DNA of 64,000 nt from Alphaproteobacteria bacterium (GTDB lineage Bacteria > Pseudomonadota > Alphaproteobacteria > Caulobacterales > Parvularculaceae): the NCBI GenBank assembly GCA_016125455.1, contig WGLS01000001.1, positions 434,001 to 498,000 of the forward strand, in the 5' to 3' direction. The position numbers and the translations under genes were made by a program. The notes beneath the pieces were generated by a model that saw nothing but the letters and a program-made list of their open reading frames with translations, was not told the origin of the DNA and made no database searches. Below, one piece after another: positions 28,461 to 38,135 of this stretch (its first letter is position 1; each line of letters begins with the position of its first letter).

Positions 28461-30524
28461 ATGACGTTGACCCGCCCCGCCCGCCGATTGCGCAATGCCC
28501 GCCGCAGTTTCGCGCCGTTCGGTCCGGCCGTCCTCGGCCTCTCCGTCCTTTGCCTATCGGCGTGTGGCGAGGACGTTGGTTCGGTGGCCGACAAGATCGC
28601 GCCGCCCGCCCCGGCCGCACAAGATGAGGCGGCGACGGCGGCGGCGACGGGCGATCTCCCCGGCCCGGGCGCGCTGTTCGATCCGGCGACGGCCGATCGC
28701 GTCGACGCGTTCTCCTATTCCAATTTCGACGAAGTCGCGGTGGGCCATGTCTCGCTCGATCTTGACCTCGATTTCGAGGGGCGCGTCCTCCTCGGCACGG
28801 CCACGCTGGAAATTGCGCGCCGGGATCCGGCGGCAACGCAGCTCATTCTCGATACAGATGATCTGGCAATCGCCACGGTGGAGGCGGCGTCTGGCGATGC
28901 GGGATCTGGCGATGCAGGCGCCGGCGAGTGGCGCCCCGTGCCCTTCATTCTTGGTGCGGATGACCCGAAACTCGGCGCGCGGCTGGCGATCGATTTGCCG
29001 CCCGCCGCGACGCGCGTGCGCATCGCCTATGTCACAAGTCCTGACGCCGCCGGCCTGCAATGGCTTACCCCCGCCCAGACGGCGGGTGGGAAGACGCCGT
29101 TTGTGTACAGCCAGGCGCAGGCGATCCATGCGCGCTCCATGGCGCCCTTGCAGGATACGCCGGCGCTTCGCATCACCTATGACGCGCGCGTTCGCGTGAC
29201 AGGCGCGCCGGCCGAGGATGTCCTTGTGCTGATGAGCGCGCGTCAGCCGACGGATGCGGCGCGCGACGGCGATTTCGAGTTCGAGATGCCGCAGCCAATT
29301 CCGCCTTACCTGCTCGCCATTGCGGCTGGCGACATCGCCTTCGAAACGATCGACGAGACGATTGGCGTTTACGGCGAACCTTCCATCGTCAGCGAAGCCG
29401 CGGCGGAATTCGAGGAAACGCCGTCCATGAAGGCGATCGCCGAAGGGCTCTATGGGCCATATCGATGGGGCCGCTATGACATGCTCGTCCTGCCGCCGAG
29501 CTTCCCCTATGGCGGCATGGAGAACCCGCGCCTCACGTTCCTGACGCCAACGCTCATCGCCGGCGACAAGAGCCTGACGAACGTCGTCGCGCACGAACTT
29601 GCCCATTCCTGGTCCGGCAATCTTGTGACCAATGCAACCTGGCGCGACGCGTGGCTGAATGAAGGGTTCACGTCCTATGTCGAAAACCGGATCATGGAGG
29701 CGCTCTATGGCGAAGAGCGCGCGACGATGGAACGCGCGCTTGATCTTGCGTCCTTGCGCGAGGAAATCGATGGCCTGTCGAACGAGAGCCTGTCGCAACT
29801 GAAGATGCCAAAGGTCGTCGGCGACACCGACGATGCGTTTTCGGGGGTTGCGTACTTGAAAGGCATGTTCTTCCTCAGGCGCCTCGAGGAAGCGTTCGGG
29901 CGCGACGCGTTTGATGCGTTCCTGAAATCCTATTTCGAGGAATTTGCGTTCCGGTCCGTCGTGACCGAAGATTTCCTTGGCTATCTCCGTGCGCAGCTTA
30001 TGGCGCAACAGCCGAACGCAATCGCCGAACGGGAGATCGCTGAATGGATCGTTGAACCCGGCCTGCCGCCGACCATCGAGGCGCCGACGTCCGACCGGTT
30101 CGCGGCGGTGACGCTCGCCGAGACATCCTGGCTCGCAGGGGATCTCGCGGCGGCGGAAATCGAAACAGCCGACTGGACGACCCACGAATGGCTCCGGTTC
30201 ATCAACCAGCTTCCCGAAACCGTGACGAATGATCAGCTTGCTGAGCTTGACGCCGCGTTCCGACTGAGCGAGGCCGGCAACGCCGAGATCGCCTTCGCCT
30301 GGTTCATGCAGGCGATCCCCGCAAACTATGCCCCGGCATTCCCGCCGCTGGAGCGCTTCCTGCTGCGGGTCGGCCGGGGCAAGTTTATCTACAGGCTCTA
30401 CGAGGCGCTCGACGCGAACGACGCCCGCGCTGAATGGGCTCGTGAGATCTATGCGCGAGCGCGACCTGGGTATCACCCGATCGCCCAGCGCCGGATTGAC
30501 GCCATTTTGTCCGTAGGCGGCTAA
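28461..30524 (+). CDS. M1-family aminopeptidase, lipoprotein
   Basis: A 687-residue protein. A signal peptide ending in the lipobox LSACG (Cys about residue 32) points to outer-membrane or periplasmic location. The M1 substrate motif is GGMENP (YGGMENPRLTF), and the zinc site is HELAH with His378, Glu379, His382 and distal Glu401 (AWLNEGF). The N-terminal beta domain and C-terminal helical domain are present, in the style of leukotriene-A4-hydrolase-like aminopeptidases. The ATG at 28461 follows GGAAAGGA. Its TAA overlaps the dapB ATG (TAATG), so an exported peptidase and a lysine-pathway enzyme are translated from one message. Confidence 0.9.
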   Translation: MTLTRPARRLRNARRSFAPFGPAVLGLSVLCLSACGEDVGSVADKIAPPAPAAQDEAATAAATGDLPGPGALFDPATADRVDAFSYSNFDEVAVGHVSLDLDLDFEGRVLLGTATLEIARRDPAATQLILDTDDLAIATVEAASGDAGSGDAGAGEWRPVPFILGADDPKLGARLAIDLPPAATRVRIAYVTSPDAAGLQWLTPAQTAGGKTPFVYSQAQAIHARSMAPLQDTPALRITYDARVRVTGAPAEDVLVLMSARQPTDAARDGDFEFEMPQPIPPYLLAIAAGDIAFETIDETIGVYGEPSIVSEAAAEFEETPSMKAIAEGLYGPYRWGRYDMLVLPPSFPYGGMENPRLTFLTPTLIAGDKSLTNVVAHELAHSWSGNLVTNATWRDAWLNEGFTSYVENRIMEALYGEERATMERALDLASLREEIDGLSNESLSQLKMPKVVGDTDDAFSGVAYLKGMFFLRRLEEAFGRDAFDAFLKSYFEEFAFRSVVTEDFLGYLRAQLMAQQPNAIAEREIAEWIVEPGLPPTIEAPTSDRFAAVTLAETSWLAGDLAAAEIETADWTTHEWLRFINQLPETVTNDQLAELDAAFRLSEAGNAEIAFAWFMQAIPANYAPAFPPLERFLLRVGRGKFIYRLYEALDANDARAEWAREIYARARPGYHPIAQRRIDAILSVGG

Positions 30525-31354
30525 TGGCCGGCGAGGTCAGGGATATCGTCATTGTCGGCGCCGCAGGTCGCATGGGCCGCGCCATCGTGCGCGAGGCGGC
30601 GGGCGACCGGCGCATCCGGATCGTCGCGGCGCTCGAACGCGAGGGATCGGACGCCATCGGCCGGGATGCCGGCGCGCTAGCCGGCGCCGGGCCGCTCGGC
30701 GTCGAAGTCGCCGTCGATGCGCCATTGGGCGGCGATGCCTGCATCATCGACTTTTCGTCAGGCGCAGGCGCTGCTGCGATGGCGGCGCGCGCCGCGGACG
30801 CCGGCGCGGGGATGGTCATCGGCGCGACCGGCTTTTCCGACAGCGACGAAGCGCGCATCGCCAGCGCCGCAACGCGCACGCTGATCCTCAAGGCCGGGAA
30901 CATGAGCCTTGGGGTCAACCTCATTGCGCGTCTGGTGCGTGAGGCGGCGAGCGTTCTAGGGCCTCATCATTTCGACGCGGAGATTGTCGAGACCCATCAC
31001 CGCCGCAAGGTCGACGCGCCGTCCGGGACGGCGCTGATGCTGGCGGACGCCATCGACCGGGGCCGGGGAGATGCGCCGCCCGCGCCGCGCCGCGACGGCC
31101 ATCGCGGGGGCGCCCGGGCGCCCGGCGATGTCGGATTCGCCGTCGTCAGGGGCGGCGGCGTCATCGGCGAACACACGGTCGCGTTCATCGGCGATATGGA
31201 GGCGATCGAAATCAGCCACCGCGCCTTTGATCGGGCGCTATTCGCGCGCGGCGCAATCGAAGCGGCGATCTGGGTGGCTGACGCCGTCGCCGCCGGCCGC
31301 CGCCCGGCCCTCGTCGGCATGGATGCCGTCCTCGACAGCCTTAGCGGAACCTGA
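30524..31354 (+). CDS. dapB: 4-hydroxy-tetrahydrodipicolinate reductase
   Basis: A 276-residue NAD(P)H-dependent enzyme of diaminopimelate/lysine biosynthesis. The Rossmann motif is VGAAGRMGRAIV; IDFSSGAGA and IGATGFSD line the cofactor site; the catalytic/substrate block is VETHHRRKVDAPSGTALML. The C-terminal GEHTVAFIGDMEAIEISHRA is typical. Translation is coupled to the upstream M1 peptidase by a one-base overlap. Confidence 0.95.
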   Translation: MAGEVRDIVIVGAAGRMGRAIVREAAGDRRIRIVAALEREGSDAIGRDAGALAGAGPLGVEVAVDAPLGGDACIIDFSSGAGAAAMAARAADAGAGMVIGATGFSDSDEARIASAATRTLILKAGNMSLGVNLIARLVREAASVLGPHHFDAEIVETHHRRKVDAPSGTALMLADAIDRGRGDAPPAPRRDGHRGGARAPGDVGFAVVRGGGVIGEHTVAFIGDMEAIEISHRAFDRALFARGAIEAAIWVADAVAAGRRPALVGMDAVLDSLSGT

Positions 31355-31407
31355 ACGCAACCTGTCGGATTGCGCGGATCGGAATTGACGTTCCTTAGCC
31401 CTTTTTG

Positions 31408-31424
31408 GCGAAAACCGGTTTCGC
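31408..31424. repeat. short inverted repeat upstream of the aspartic protease gene
   Basis: GCGAAA and TTTCGC flank ACCGG; the core AAACCGGTTT is a perfect palindrome. It lies 20 bases before the ATG at 31444 and after a TTGACG at 31385. It could be an operator or a small structured leader; nothing links it to a known regulator. Confidence 0.35.
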
Positions 31425-31443
31425 TCGAAGGGATTTGTAAGCC

Positions 31444-31980
31444 ATGCGTTCGGAGTTCGTTTTCGCCGTCCTCGTGCTGTTGGTGGCCGTCGTCGGCGTG
31501 CGCCTCCTTGACGAGAGGCATGAGCGTAGAAATGCCGCGGTGACGCGCGAGGCGGCCGCGGACGTTGCGTCGGGCGCAAGCGACCTGCGCGCCTACTATG
31601 CGGCGGTTGACCAGGAAGTGCGCGTCGCCCGCGGCGCCCATGACCAGTTTTTCGTCACGGCCCACATCAACCGCAACCCGGCCGAATTTCTGGTCGACAC
31701 CGGCGCGAGCTATGTGGCGCTGCGCGAAAGCGACGCGGCGGCCGCAGGGGTTTTCACTCAGCCAGCGGATTATTCTCACGTGGTGCGCACGGCGAACGGC
31801 GAGACCCGCGCGGCGCTTGTCACGCTTCGCTCGATCGAGGTGGAGGGGCTGCGGGTCGACGACGTTAGGGCGTTTATCCTGCCTGACGAACAGCTCGGCA
31901 TGAACCTTCTCGGCATGAGCTATCTGTCGCGCCTGAAGAGCGTCGAGGCCCGGGGCGGCGAGCTTGTCCTCAAGGGCTAG
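31444..31980 (+). CDS. retropepsin-like clan AA aspartic protease (TIGR02281-like)
   Basis: A 178-residue protein. An N-terminal membrane anchor (FVFAVLVLLVAVVGVRLL) is followed by a single retropepsin-like domain with the catalytic Asp85 in FLVDTGASYVALR. The second hallmark segment is DEQLGMNLLGMSYLSRL, with the 'LLGMSFL'-like motif of this family. A single domain implies a homodimer, each subunit giving one Asp. It is likely periplasmic and membrane tethered; targets are unknown. An inverted repeat lies just upstream. Confidence 0.85.
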   Translation: MRSEFVFAVLVLLVAVVGVRLLDERHERRNAAVTREAAADVASGASDLRAYYAAVDQEVRVARGAHDQFFVTAHINRNPAEFLVDTGASYVALRESDAAAAGVFTQPADYSHVVRTANGETRAALVTLRSIEVEGLRVDDVRAFILPDEQLGMNLLGMSYLSRLKSVEARGGELVLKG

Positions 31981-31996
31981 GCCATAACTCTCGCAG

Positions 31997-32488
31997 TCAG
32001 TGGCAGTTCTTCAGTCCACGCCGTAACAGGAACCAGTTCACCGGCCACGCGGCAATAAACCCCGCCGGAATGGCGACCGCGACGCCGAGCCAGAACGTTG
32101 GCGCCAGGACCGACCCGGCTGACATGCCGCCTATCGCGTAATCGGCGCCGTTCATGGCGATTTCCATCACGCCTATCGATACGGCTTCGCCAATCCAGAT
32201 CAGTCGAATCGCGCGGATGAGCGAAACGCCCTCGCGCCGCATCACCGGCAACGCCCCAAGCGCGAAGCCAGAAACATAGGCGAGCGCGGTCGCGAGGATG
32301 ATCGTCGCGACGACGCTGAGGCTGAGGCTGACGCCGATGCCAAGGCCCGCCACCTCGCCGACGACGCAGCCTGTCAGGCAATGGAGGGTCGCCTGCGCCG
32401 AAGTAACGATCGCGCCGCTGCGATGGCGGTGGACGTGGGTGGCGTCGGTCTCATGGGCGCAGCCAGTCACGGGCTTTCCTCCGTGCAT
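31997..32488 (-). CDS. DUF4396 membrane protein
   Basis: A 163-residue protein. A short His-rich N-terminal stretch (DATHVHRHR) precedes ATLHCLTGCVVGEVAGLGIG, then helices with ALAYVSGFALGALPVMRR, RAIRLIWIGEAVSIGVMEI and the C-terminal FIAAWPVNWFLLRRG; this pattern is that of DUF4396, a four-helix membrane family. The conserved HCxxGC could bind a metal (inference). The frame can be extended to a TTG at 32527, but that codon is the promoter's -35 box; the ATG at 32488 is preferred and would then be almost leaderless. Confidence 0.75.
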   Translation of the reverse strand: MHGGKPVTGCAHETDATHVHRHRSGAIVTSAQATLHCLTGCVVGEVAGLGIGVSLSLSVVATIILATALAYVSGFALGALPVMRREGVSLIRAIRLIWIGEAVSIGVMEIAMNGADYAIGGMSAGSVLAPTFWLGVAVAIPAGFIAAWPVNWFLLRRGLKNCH

Positions 32489-32498
32489 CTCGCCGCCA

Positions 32499-32527
32499 AT
32501 ACTATATACCGGTATAGGGTATATCAA
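32499..32527 (-). promoter_or_regulatory. promoter with palindromic operator in front of the DUF4396 gene
   Basis: On the minus strand TTGATA (32527-32522) and TAGTAT (32504-32499) are separated by exactly 17 bases, close to the housekeeping consensus. The spacer contains the perfect 12-base palindrome TATACCGGTATA (32505-32516). The -35 overlaps the TGA stop of the upstream ubiH-like gene. A repressor sitting between the boxes is the natural reading; a metal-responsive regulator is possible but unproven. Confidence 0.6.
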
Positions 32528-33822
32528 GGGGCCGAGGAGACGCGCTCCGGCTGCAACAGGCTCGGGAGGCGGCCAAGGTCGGCGCCGGACTCCCGCATGA
32601 ACGTGCGTTTCAACGGTCCGAGGGCGTTCACCGCCGACAGCCCAAGCCGGCGCGCCGCCCGGATCGGCCCCACGTCATTAGAGAACAGCCGGTTCAGCAT
32701 GTCCGTTCCGAAAGCGAGCGCGGCGGAATCAAAGCGTCGCCAGCGGTCATATTCATCGAGGACGGACAAATCGCCGATGTCGCGCCCGAGGCCGCGCGCC
32801 GATGTCAAGACATCCACCAGGGCGGCAACGTCCTTTAGCCCGAGATTGAAACCCTGACCGGCAATCGGATGAATTGCGCGCGCGGCGTCGCCGACAAGGG
32901 CGAGCCGCCGGGCGACGAAGGATTCCGAGAAGTGAAAGCCGAGGGGAAAGCTCCAGCGCGGGCTTGCAAGCGACAGGGCGCCGAGATAAACGCCGAACCG
33001 CGCGCCGATCGCCTCCAGGAAGGCGTCGTCCGGCAGGGCAATGTAGGCGTCGGCCGCATCGGCGCGCTCGGTCCAGACAAGCGAGCAGCGGCTGTTCGTC
33101 ATTGGCAGTATCGCAAATGGCCCGCCGGGCAGGAAATACTCCTGCGCGACGCCGTCATGGGATCGTTCGTGAGCGACGGAACAGACAATCGCCTTCTGTC
33201 CGTACCCCCATGCATGGGACCTGATGTCGGCCGCGGCGGCAAGGGCGGAACGCTTGCCGTCGGCCGCTACGGCGAGGTCGGCGAAAATGCGTCGGCCATC
33301 CTTCAGCGATATGCGCGCAGCGCCGGCGTCGAACGAGGTCCCCGACGCGGATGCCGGCGCCAGCAGCGTGATCGCGTCGGTCGCCTCGATGGCATCGAAG
33401 AGCGCATTACGGATAATCTGGTTCTCTACAATCCAGCCAAGATAGGGCTCGCCATCGAGCGCCGCGCCGTCGAACCACAGATGACTGTCCACGACCCCGC
33501 CGCGGCGCGACGGGCTTTCGAGGGCGCCGTCGGTGACGAGGATATCGCGGATCGGCTCGGCGGAAGGGGCGATGGCGTCCCACAGGCCCAGCCGCCGGAA
33601 CATCCGCGCCGTTGCATATGCAAGGGCTGTCGTGCGCCCGTCGAACGCCGCGTCGCGCATGACCGAGGGGTCGGTTGCGTCCACAAGGGCGACGCGGAAA
33701 CCCGCCCCGGCGAGCGCCAGAGCCAGGGAGCCTCCAGCGAGACCGCCCCCGACAATCGCCACATCGACCCGGAGGTCGCCGCCCTGCTCGCTGTTCGCCT
33801 GATCGCGCTCGTCATTCGTCAT
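32524..33822 (-). CDS. UbiH/UbiF-type FAD-dependent monooxygenase
   Basis: A 432-residue flavoprotein hydroxylase. The N-terminal FAD motif is VAIVGGGLAGGSLALALA; the DG-type segment appears in DLAVAADGKRSALA; the second FAD site is [21 protein letters not shown] followed by LGLKDVAAL, the UbiH/COQ6 signature. The expected role is ring hydroxylation in ubiquinone biosynthesis; which position cannot be told from sequence. The ATG at 33822 follows AAGGA. It diverges from amtB. Confidence 0.87.
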   Translation of the reverse strand: MTNDERDQANSEQGGDLRVDVAIVGGGLAGGSLALALAGAGFRVALVDATDPSVMRDAAFDGRTTALAYATARMFRRLGLWDAIAPSAEPIRDILVTDGALESPSRRGGVVDSHLWFDGAALDGEPYLGWIVENQIIRNALFDAIEATDAITLLAPASASGTSFDAGAARISLKDGRRIFADLAVAADGKRSALAAAADIRSHAWGYGQKAIVCSVAHERSHDGVAQEYFLPGGPFAILPMTNSRCSLVWTERADAADAYIALPDDAFLEAIGARFGVYLGALSLASPRWSFPLGFHFSESFVARRLALVGDAARAIHPIAGQGFNLGLKDVAALVDVLTSARGLGRDIGDLSVLDEYDRWRRFDSAALAFGTDMLNRLFSNDVGPIRAARRLGLSAVNALGPLKRTFMRESGADLGRLPSLLQPERVSSAP

Positions 33823-34100
33823 GGCGATATCCTTAGTCGCCGCCGGGCGGTCTGGCGAGGCGACCGGTCGTCCTCCCAACGGGATCGCCGCAACCGCGCC
33901 CATCGCGGGGGCGACGGTCTGAAGCGTCATGTTGCGTTGCGGCACAGCCAACAGTAGCCTTCGCCGCCATGAGAAAAGAACACGCCGCGGCAGGCGGCCA
34001 GGGCGACGCCGGGCGAGCCGCCCGCGCCCGCCCGAAAACGGCCTGACGAGGGTCCGGAAAAAAAGGCCTGGCCAAAGGCCTGACCAAGGGGATGTCACCC

Positions 34101-35429
34101 ATGCAGCACGAAGTCTTCCGGTTTGCGAAGGCCACGCTCCCCGCCGTCGTCATTCCGGCGGCCATCTTGTTCGCGTCCGCCTCTGCCCCTGCCTTCGCCC
34201 AGGACGCCGCCCCGGCGAGCGACACTTCCCGGATCGTTTTCAACACGGTCCTCTTCCTGTTCTCGGGCATGGTCGTGATGTTCATGGCGGCTGGCTTTTG
34301 CATGCTCGAAGTTGGGCTCGTGCGATCCAAGAACGCCGCGACGATCTGTCTGAAGAATATTTCCCTGTTCGCCGTGGCGGGGGTGATGGTGTGGCTCACC
34401 GGCTACAACCTGATCTATGGCGTGGAGCCTGGCGGCCTTCTCGGTTCGTTTGGGCCATGGTCGGCGAACGACCAGCGCATCCTCGAAACCGGCTACGCCG
34501 CTTCGTCGGACTGGTATTTCCAGATGGTGTTCGTGGCGACCGCGGCGTCGATCGTTTCCGGCACCCTCGCCGAGCGCATCAAATTCCTGCCGTTCATCAT
34601 CTTCGTCGTGCTGCTGACCGGCCTCATCTACCCGATCCAGGCGTCGTGGGAGTGGGGCGAGGGGTACCTTGACGCGACCTGGGGCTTTTCGGATTTTGCG
34701 GGCTCGACGCTGGTGCACGCGACGGGCGGCTGGGCCGCGCTCGCGGGCGCGCTGGTGCTTGGGCCGCGCATCGGCCGTTACCATAACGGGATCACAACGC
34801 CCATGCCGGGCTCGAACCTGCCGCTGGCGACACTCGGCACGTTTATCCTGTGGCTCGGCTGGTTCGGCTTCAATGGCGGCTCGCAACTCGCGCTCGGCAC
34901 GATCGAGGACGCAGTTTCCGTCGCCAACGTCATGGTAAACACCAACATGGCGGCCTGCGGCGGCGTCATCTCGGCGATGCTGATGACGTCTTTCATCTAC
35001 AAGAAGACCGATCTGACGATCGTCCTCAATGGAGCGATTGGCGGGCTCGTCTCGATCACGGCGGAGCCGCTGGCGCCGGCAATCTGGCAATCGCTGATGA
35101 TCGGCGCGGTCGGGGGCGTGATCGTCACGTCTTCGGTGCCGCTGCTTGACCGGCTGAAGATCGACGACGTCGTCGGCGCAATCCCTGCGCATCTCTTCTG
35201 CGGCATATGGGGCACGCTGATCGTACCGTGGACGAACGGCGACGCATCCATTGTCGGACAGCTCGTCGGCATCGTGATGAACGCGGTTTTCGTGTTCGGG
35301 ATGAGTTTCGCTTTCTGGACCATGCTGCGCTACTCGATCGGCGTGCGGGCGAGCGTGGAGGCTGAGACCACGGGCCTCGACCGGATTGAGCTTGGTCTCG
35401 AGGCGTATCCGGAGTTCGCGAACCGATAG
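34101..35429 (+). CDS. amtB: ammonium transporter (Amt family)
   Basis: A 442-residue protein with a cleavable-looking signal (AILFASASAPAFAQ) and 11 predicted membrane helices. Pore motifs include GFCMLEVGLVRSKNAATICLKN, DFAGSTLVHATGGWAALAGA (first pore His), TNMAACGG and GAIPAHLFCGIWG (second pore His). The ATG at 34101 is spaced nine bases from AAGGGG; one at 34092 is too close. No glnK (PII) gene adjoins, which is the usual partner for nitrogen control. An empty 180-base gap separates it from ftsK. Confidence 0.93.
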   Translation: MQHEVFRFAKATLPAVVIPAAILFASASAPAFAQDAAPASDTSRIVFNTVLFLFSGMVVMFMAAGFCMLEVGLVRSKNAATICLKNISLFAVAGVMVWLTGYNLIYGVEPGGLLGSFGPWSANDQRILETGYAASSDWYFQMVFVATAASIVSGTLAERIKFLPFIIFVVLLTGLIYPIQASWEWGEGYLDATWGFSDFAGSTLVHATGGWAALAGALVLGPRIGRYHNGITTPMPGSNLPLATLGTFILWLGWFGFNGGSQLALGTIEDAVSVANVMVNTNMAACGGVISAMLMTSFIYKKTDLTIVLNGAIGGLVSITAEPLAPAIWQSLMIGAVGGVIVTSSVPLLDRLKIDDVVGAIPAHLFCGIWGTLIVPWTNGDASIVGQLVGIVMNAVFVFGMSFAFWTMLRYSIGVRASVEAETTGLDRIELGLEAYPEFANR

Positions 35430-35609
35430 GGCGCCTGCCGCCCCGCCGGCGGCTCTGTTGCCGGTCGGACCCAGAAGGGGGAGTTCGGCTCCCATGGATC
35501 AGGTCTGGATTGCCCCCCGGATGGAGCAGGGATCGAGAAGGTTAACGCGGATTAACCCATTTTTTCGCCCGCCGTGCGATGGTGCGCGCGAGGTCGATGA
35601 CGATCAGCG

Positions 35610-38135
35610 ATGACGAAAAGAAACACGAAACTCCGCGCCGGGTCGCGGCGGCGCGCCGCCGACGAGGAAATCCGCACCTTGCCGGAGCGCCTGGCCGACG
35701 CGCGTCGCGCGCTGGTGGCGTTTGGCGGCGGCGCGGCCATGGTCGTCCTTGGCGCCGGCCTCGCGACGTCTTTCGCCACGCATTCGATCAGCGATCCGAC
35801 GTGGAACCAGGCGACCCCTGCGCCGGTTTCCAACGCGATGGGCGCGCTCGGCGCGAACCTGTCGGATGCCTTCCTGCAGGCTTTTGGCGGCGCGGCATGG
35901 CTCATCGTCGCGAACCTTCTGCTCTGGGGCCTTGTCGCCGTCGCCGGCGGTCCCGGCCGGCTGCCAGCGCGCACGCCGCTCGTGGCCTGGGCGCGGATCG
36001 CGCTGGCGCCGGTCGCTCTTGCTTTGGCGGCTCTCGCGCTGTCGATTGCCCCGACGCCTCAGACCTGGCCATTCGTGGTCGGCGTCGGCGGCGCGCTCGG
36101 CGATGGGCTGAATGCGCTCGCGACGTCCGCTATCGGACCCGGGCGCTTCGCCACGGCGGGCGTTCTCGTTGCGGGCATTGTCGCGGCCATCGTCCAGGGA
36201 TTCGTCCTGGGACTGACCATTGATCGACTTGAGGACGGCGCGCACTCGTTTGCCGCCCTTGTCCGGCGCGGCCGGCGACGTCTCGCCCGCATCGACGTTC
36301 ACCTGCCGCATGTCGACCGCCTGGGGCGCGGCGCGCCCGGTCTGGCGGGCCTTATGCGCAGCGGCGCTGAGGCCGAGAAGGACGATGTCCGGCGATCGGG
36401 CCGCCGCCGCCCCGAACCGCCAGTCGACGAGGAAGCATTCGACGATGAGCTTGCCGCCGCGGGGGACGACGACGTCGACGGCGGAGCTGGCGGCGCATTG
36501 GACGAGGTGGCTGCGGAGGCGGCGCGCCAGCGAAACATCATCCGCACCGAGCCGTCGAAGGCCAAAGCGAAAAACGACCGCGAAGCTCGGGAGGCGCAGC
36601 CGCGATTCCCCATGTTTTCGCCCGGCGATTACCAGTTGCCGACGCTCAATCTCTTTGCAAAGCCGCCCGCGACCAAGGCCGAGACGGTCTCCGACGAGGC
36701 GCTGGAGAAAAACGCCCGGATGCTTGAAAGCGTGCTCGCCGATTTCGGGGTGCGCGGAGAAATTATCAATGTCCGGCCCGGCCCGGTCGTAACGCTCTAC
36801 GAACTGGAGCCGGCCGCCGGCGTGAAGTCTTCGAGGGTGATCGGCCTTGCCGACGACATCGCCCGGTCGATGAGCGCCATTGCCGCGCGGGTCGCCGTCA
36901 TTCCCGGCCGCAACGCGATCGGCATCGAATTGCCCAACCAGCGGCGCGAAACCGTCTTTATCCGCGAGATGCTCGGCGCGCCTGACTATGAGTCGACGCG
37001 CGGCGACCTCACCCTCGCGCTCGGCAAATCGATCGGCGGCGAGCCGGTGTTCGCAGACCTCGCCCGGATGCCCCACCTCCTGATCGCCGGCACCACCGGC
37101 TCCGGCAAGTCGGTGGGGATCAATGTCATGATCCTCTCGCTCCTCTACCGGCTGCCGCCGGACCGCTGCAAGCTGATCATGATCGACCCGAAGATGCTGG
37201 AGCTATCCGTCTACGAAGGGATCCCGCACCTCCTGTCGCCCGTCGTCACCGACCCGAAAAAGGCTGTCGTCGCGCTGAAATGGACCGTGCGCGAGATGGA
37301 GGAGCGCTATCGCAAGATGTCAAAGGTCGGGGTCCGGAACATCACGGGCTTCAACCAGCGCATCGCCGAGGCGGAGGAGGCTGGCGAAACGCTCTCGCGC
37401 AAGGTGCACACCGGCTACGACCAGGAAACGGGCGACCCGATCTACGAGACCGAGGAGCTCGACTACGAGGAAATGCCATTCATCGTCGTGATTATCGACG
37501 AAGTGGCCGACCTGATGATGGTCGCCGGCAAGGACATCGAAGGGATGGTCCAGCGCCTTGCGCAGATGGCGCGGGCCGCCGGCATCCATCTCATCATGGC
37601 GACGCAGCGCCCTTCGGTCGACGTCATCACTGGCACGATCAAGGCGAACTTCCCGACACGCATTTCCTTCCAGGTCACCTCGAAGATCGACTCCCGGACG
37701 ATTCTAGGCGAGCAGGGCGCTGAGCAGCTGCTCGGCCAGGGCGACATGCTGCACATGGCGGGCGGCGGCCGCATAACCCGCGTCCATGGGGCATTTGTTT
37801 CAGACGACGAAGTGGAAAAGGTCGTCAAGCACCTGAAGAAGCAGGGCAAGCCGGATTACGTCCAGGAAGTCACCGAACTGAACGATGAGGACGATGGCGC
37901 CTTCGCCGGGCTCGACATTGGCGGGAACACCTCTTCCGGCGACGCGCTCTACGACAAGGCCGTGGCCGTCGTTCTGCGCGACCGCAAGGCGTCGACGTCG
38001 TACATCCAGCGACGGCTGCAGATCGGCTACAACCGCGCGGCGACGCTGATCGAGCGCATGGAAGACGAAGGCGTCGTCAGTCCGGCGAACCATGCCGGCA
38101 AGCGCGACATCCTCGCCGGCGAGGATGCGGCGTAG
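35610..38135 (+). CDS. ftsK: DNA translocase FtsK
   Basis: An 841-residue protein. Four N-terminal membrane helices lie in about residues 34-200, followed by a short charged linker. The alpha/beta motor has Walker [13 protein letters not shown] (about 494-505) and Walker [20 protein letters not shown] (about 624-642), then [20 protein letters not shown]. The C-terminal gamma winged helix ([20 protein letters not shown] ... [19 protein letters not shown], about 772-833) reads KOPS in known FtsK proteins. It couples septation to chromosome-dimer resolution at dif. The protein is of compact alphaproteobacterial length. Confidence 0.96.
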   Translation: MTKRNTKLRAGSRRRAADEEIRTLPERLADARRALVAFGGGAAMVVLGAGLATSFATHSISDPTWNQATPAPVSNAMGALGANLSDAFLQAFGGAAWLIVANLLLWGLVAVAGGPGRLPARTPLVAWARIALAPVALALAALALSIAPTPQTWPFVVGVGGALGDGLNALATSAIGPGRFATAGVLVAGIVAAIVQGFVLGLTIDRLEDGAHSFAALVRRGRRRLARIDVHLPHVDRLGRGAPGLAGLMRSGAEAEKDDVRRSGRRRPEPPVDEEAFDDELAAAGDDDVDGGAGGALDEVAAEAARQRNIIRTEPSKAKAKNDREAREAQPRFPMFSPGDYQLPTLNLFAKPPATKAETVSDEALEKNARMLESVLADFGVRGEIINVRPGPVVTLYELEPAAGVKSSRVIGLADDIARSMSAIAARVAVIPGRNAIGIELPNQRRETVFIREMLGAPDYESTRGDLTLALGKSIGGEPVFADLARMPHLLIAGTTGSGKSVGINVMILSLLYRLPPDRCKLIMIDPKMLELSVYEGIPHLLSPVVTDPKKAVVALKWTVREMEERYRKMSKVGVRNITGFNQRIAEAEEAGETLSRKVHTGYDQETGDPIYETEELDYEEMPFIVVIIDEVADLMMVAGKDIEGMVQRLAQMARAAGIHLIMATQRPSVDVITGTIKANFPTRISFQVTSKIDSRTILGEQGAEQLLGQGDMLHMAGGGRITRVHGAFVSDDEVEKVVKHLKKQGKPDYVQEVTELNDEDDGAFAGLDIGGNTSSGDALYDKAVAVVLRDRKASTSYIQRRLQIGYNRAATLIERMEDEGVVSPANHAGKRDILAGEDAA

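Noticed and set aside
28554-30476. 640-codon minus-strand ORF opposite the M1 peptidase
   Set aside because: Shadow frame; the plus strand has zinc motif, lipobox and coupled dapB.
34095-35495. Long minus-strand ORF opposite amtB
   Set aside because: Asp/Arg/His-rich composition without domain; it is the antisense of an unambiguous Amt transporter.
35604-37076. 490-codon minus-strand ORF opposite ftsK
   Set aside because: Same reason: antisense of the FtsK reading frame, Arg-rich, no start signal.
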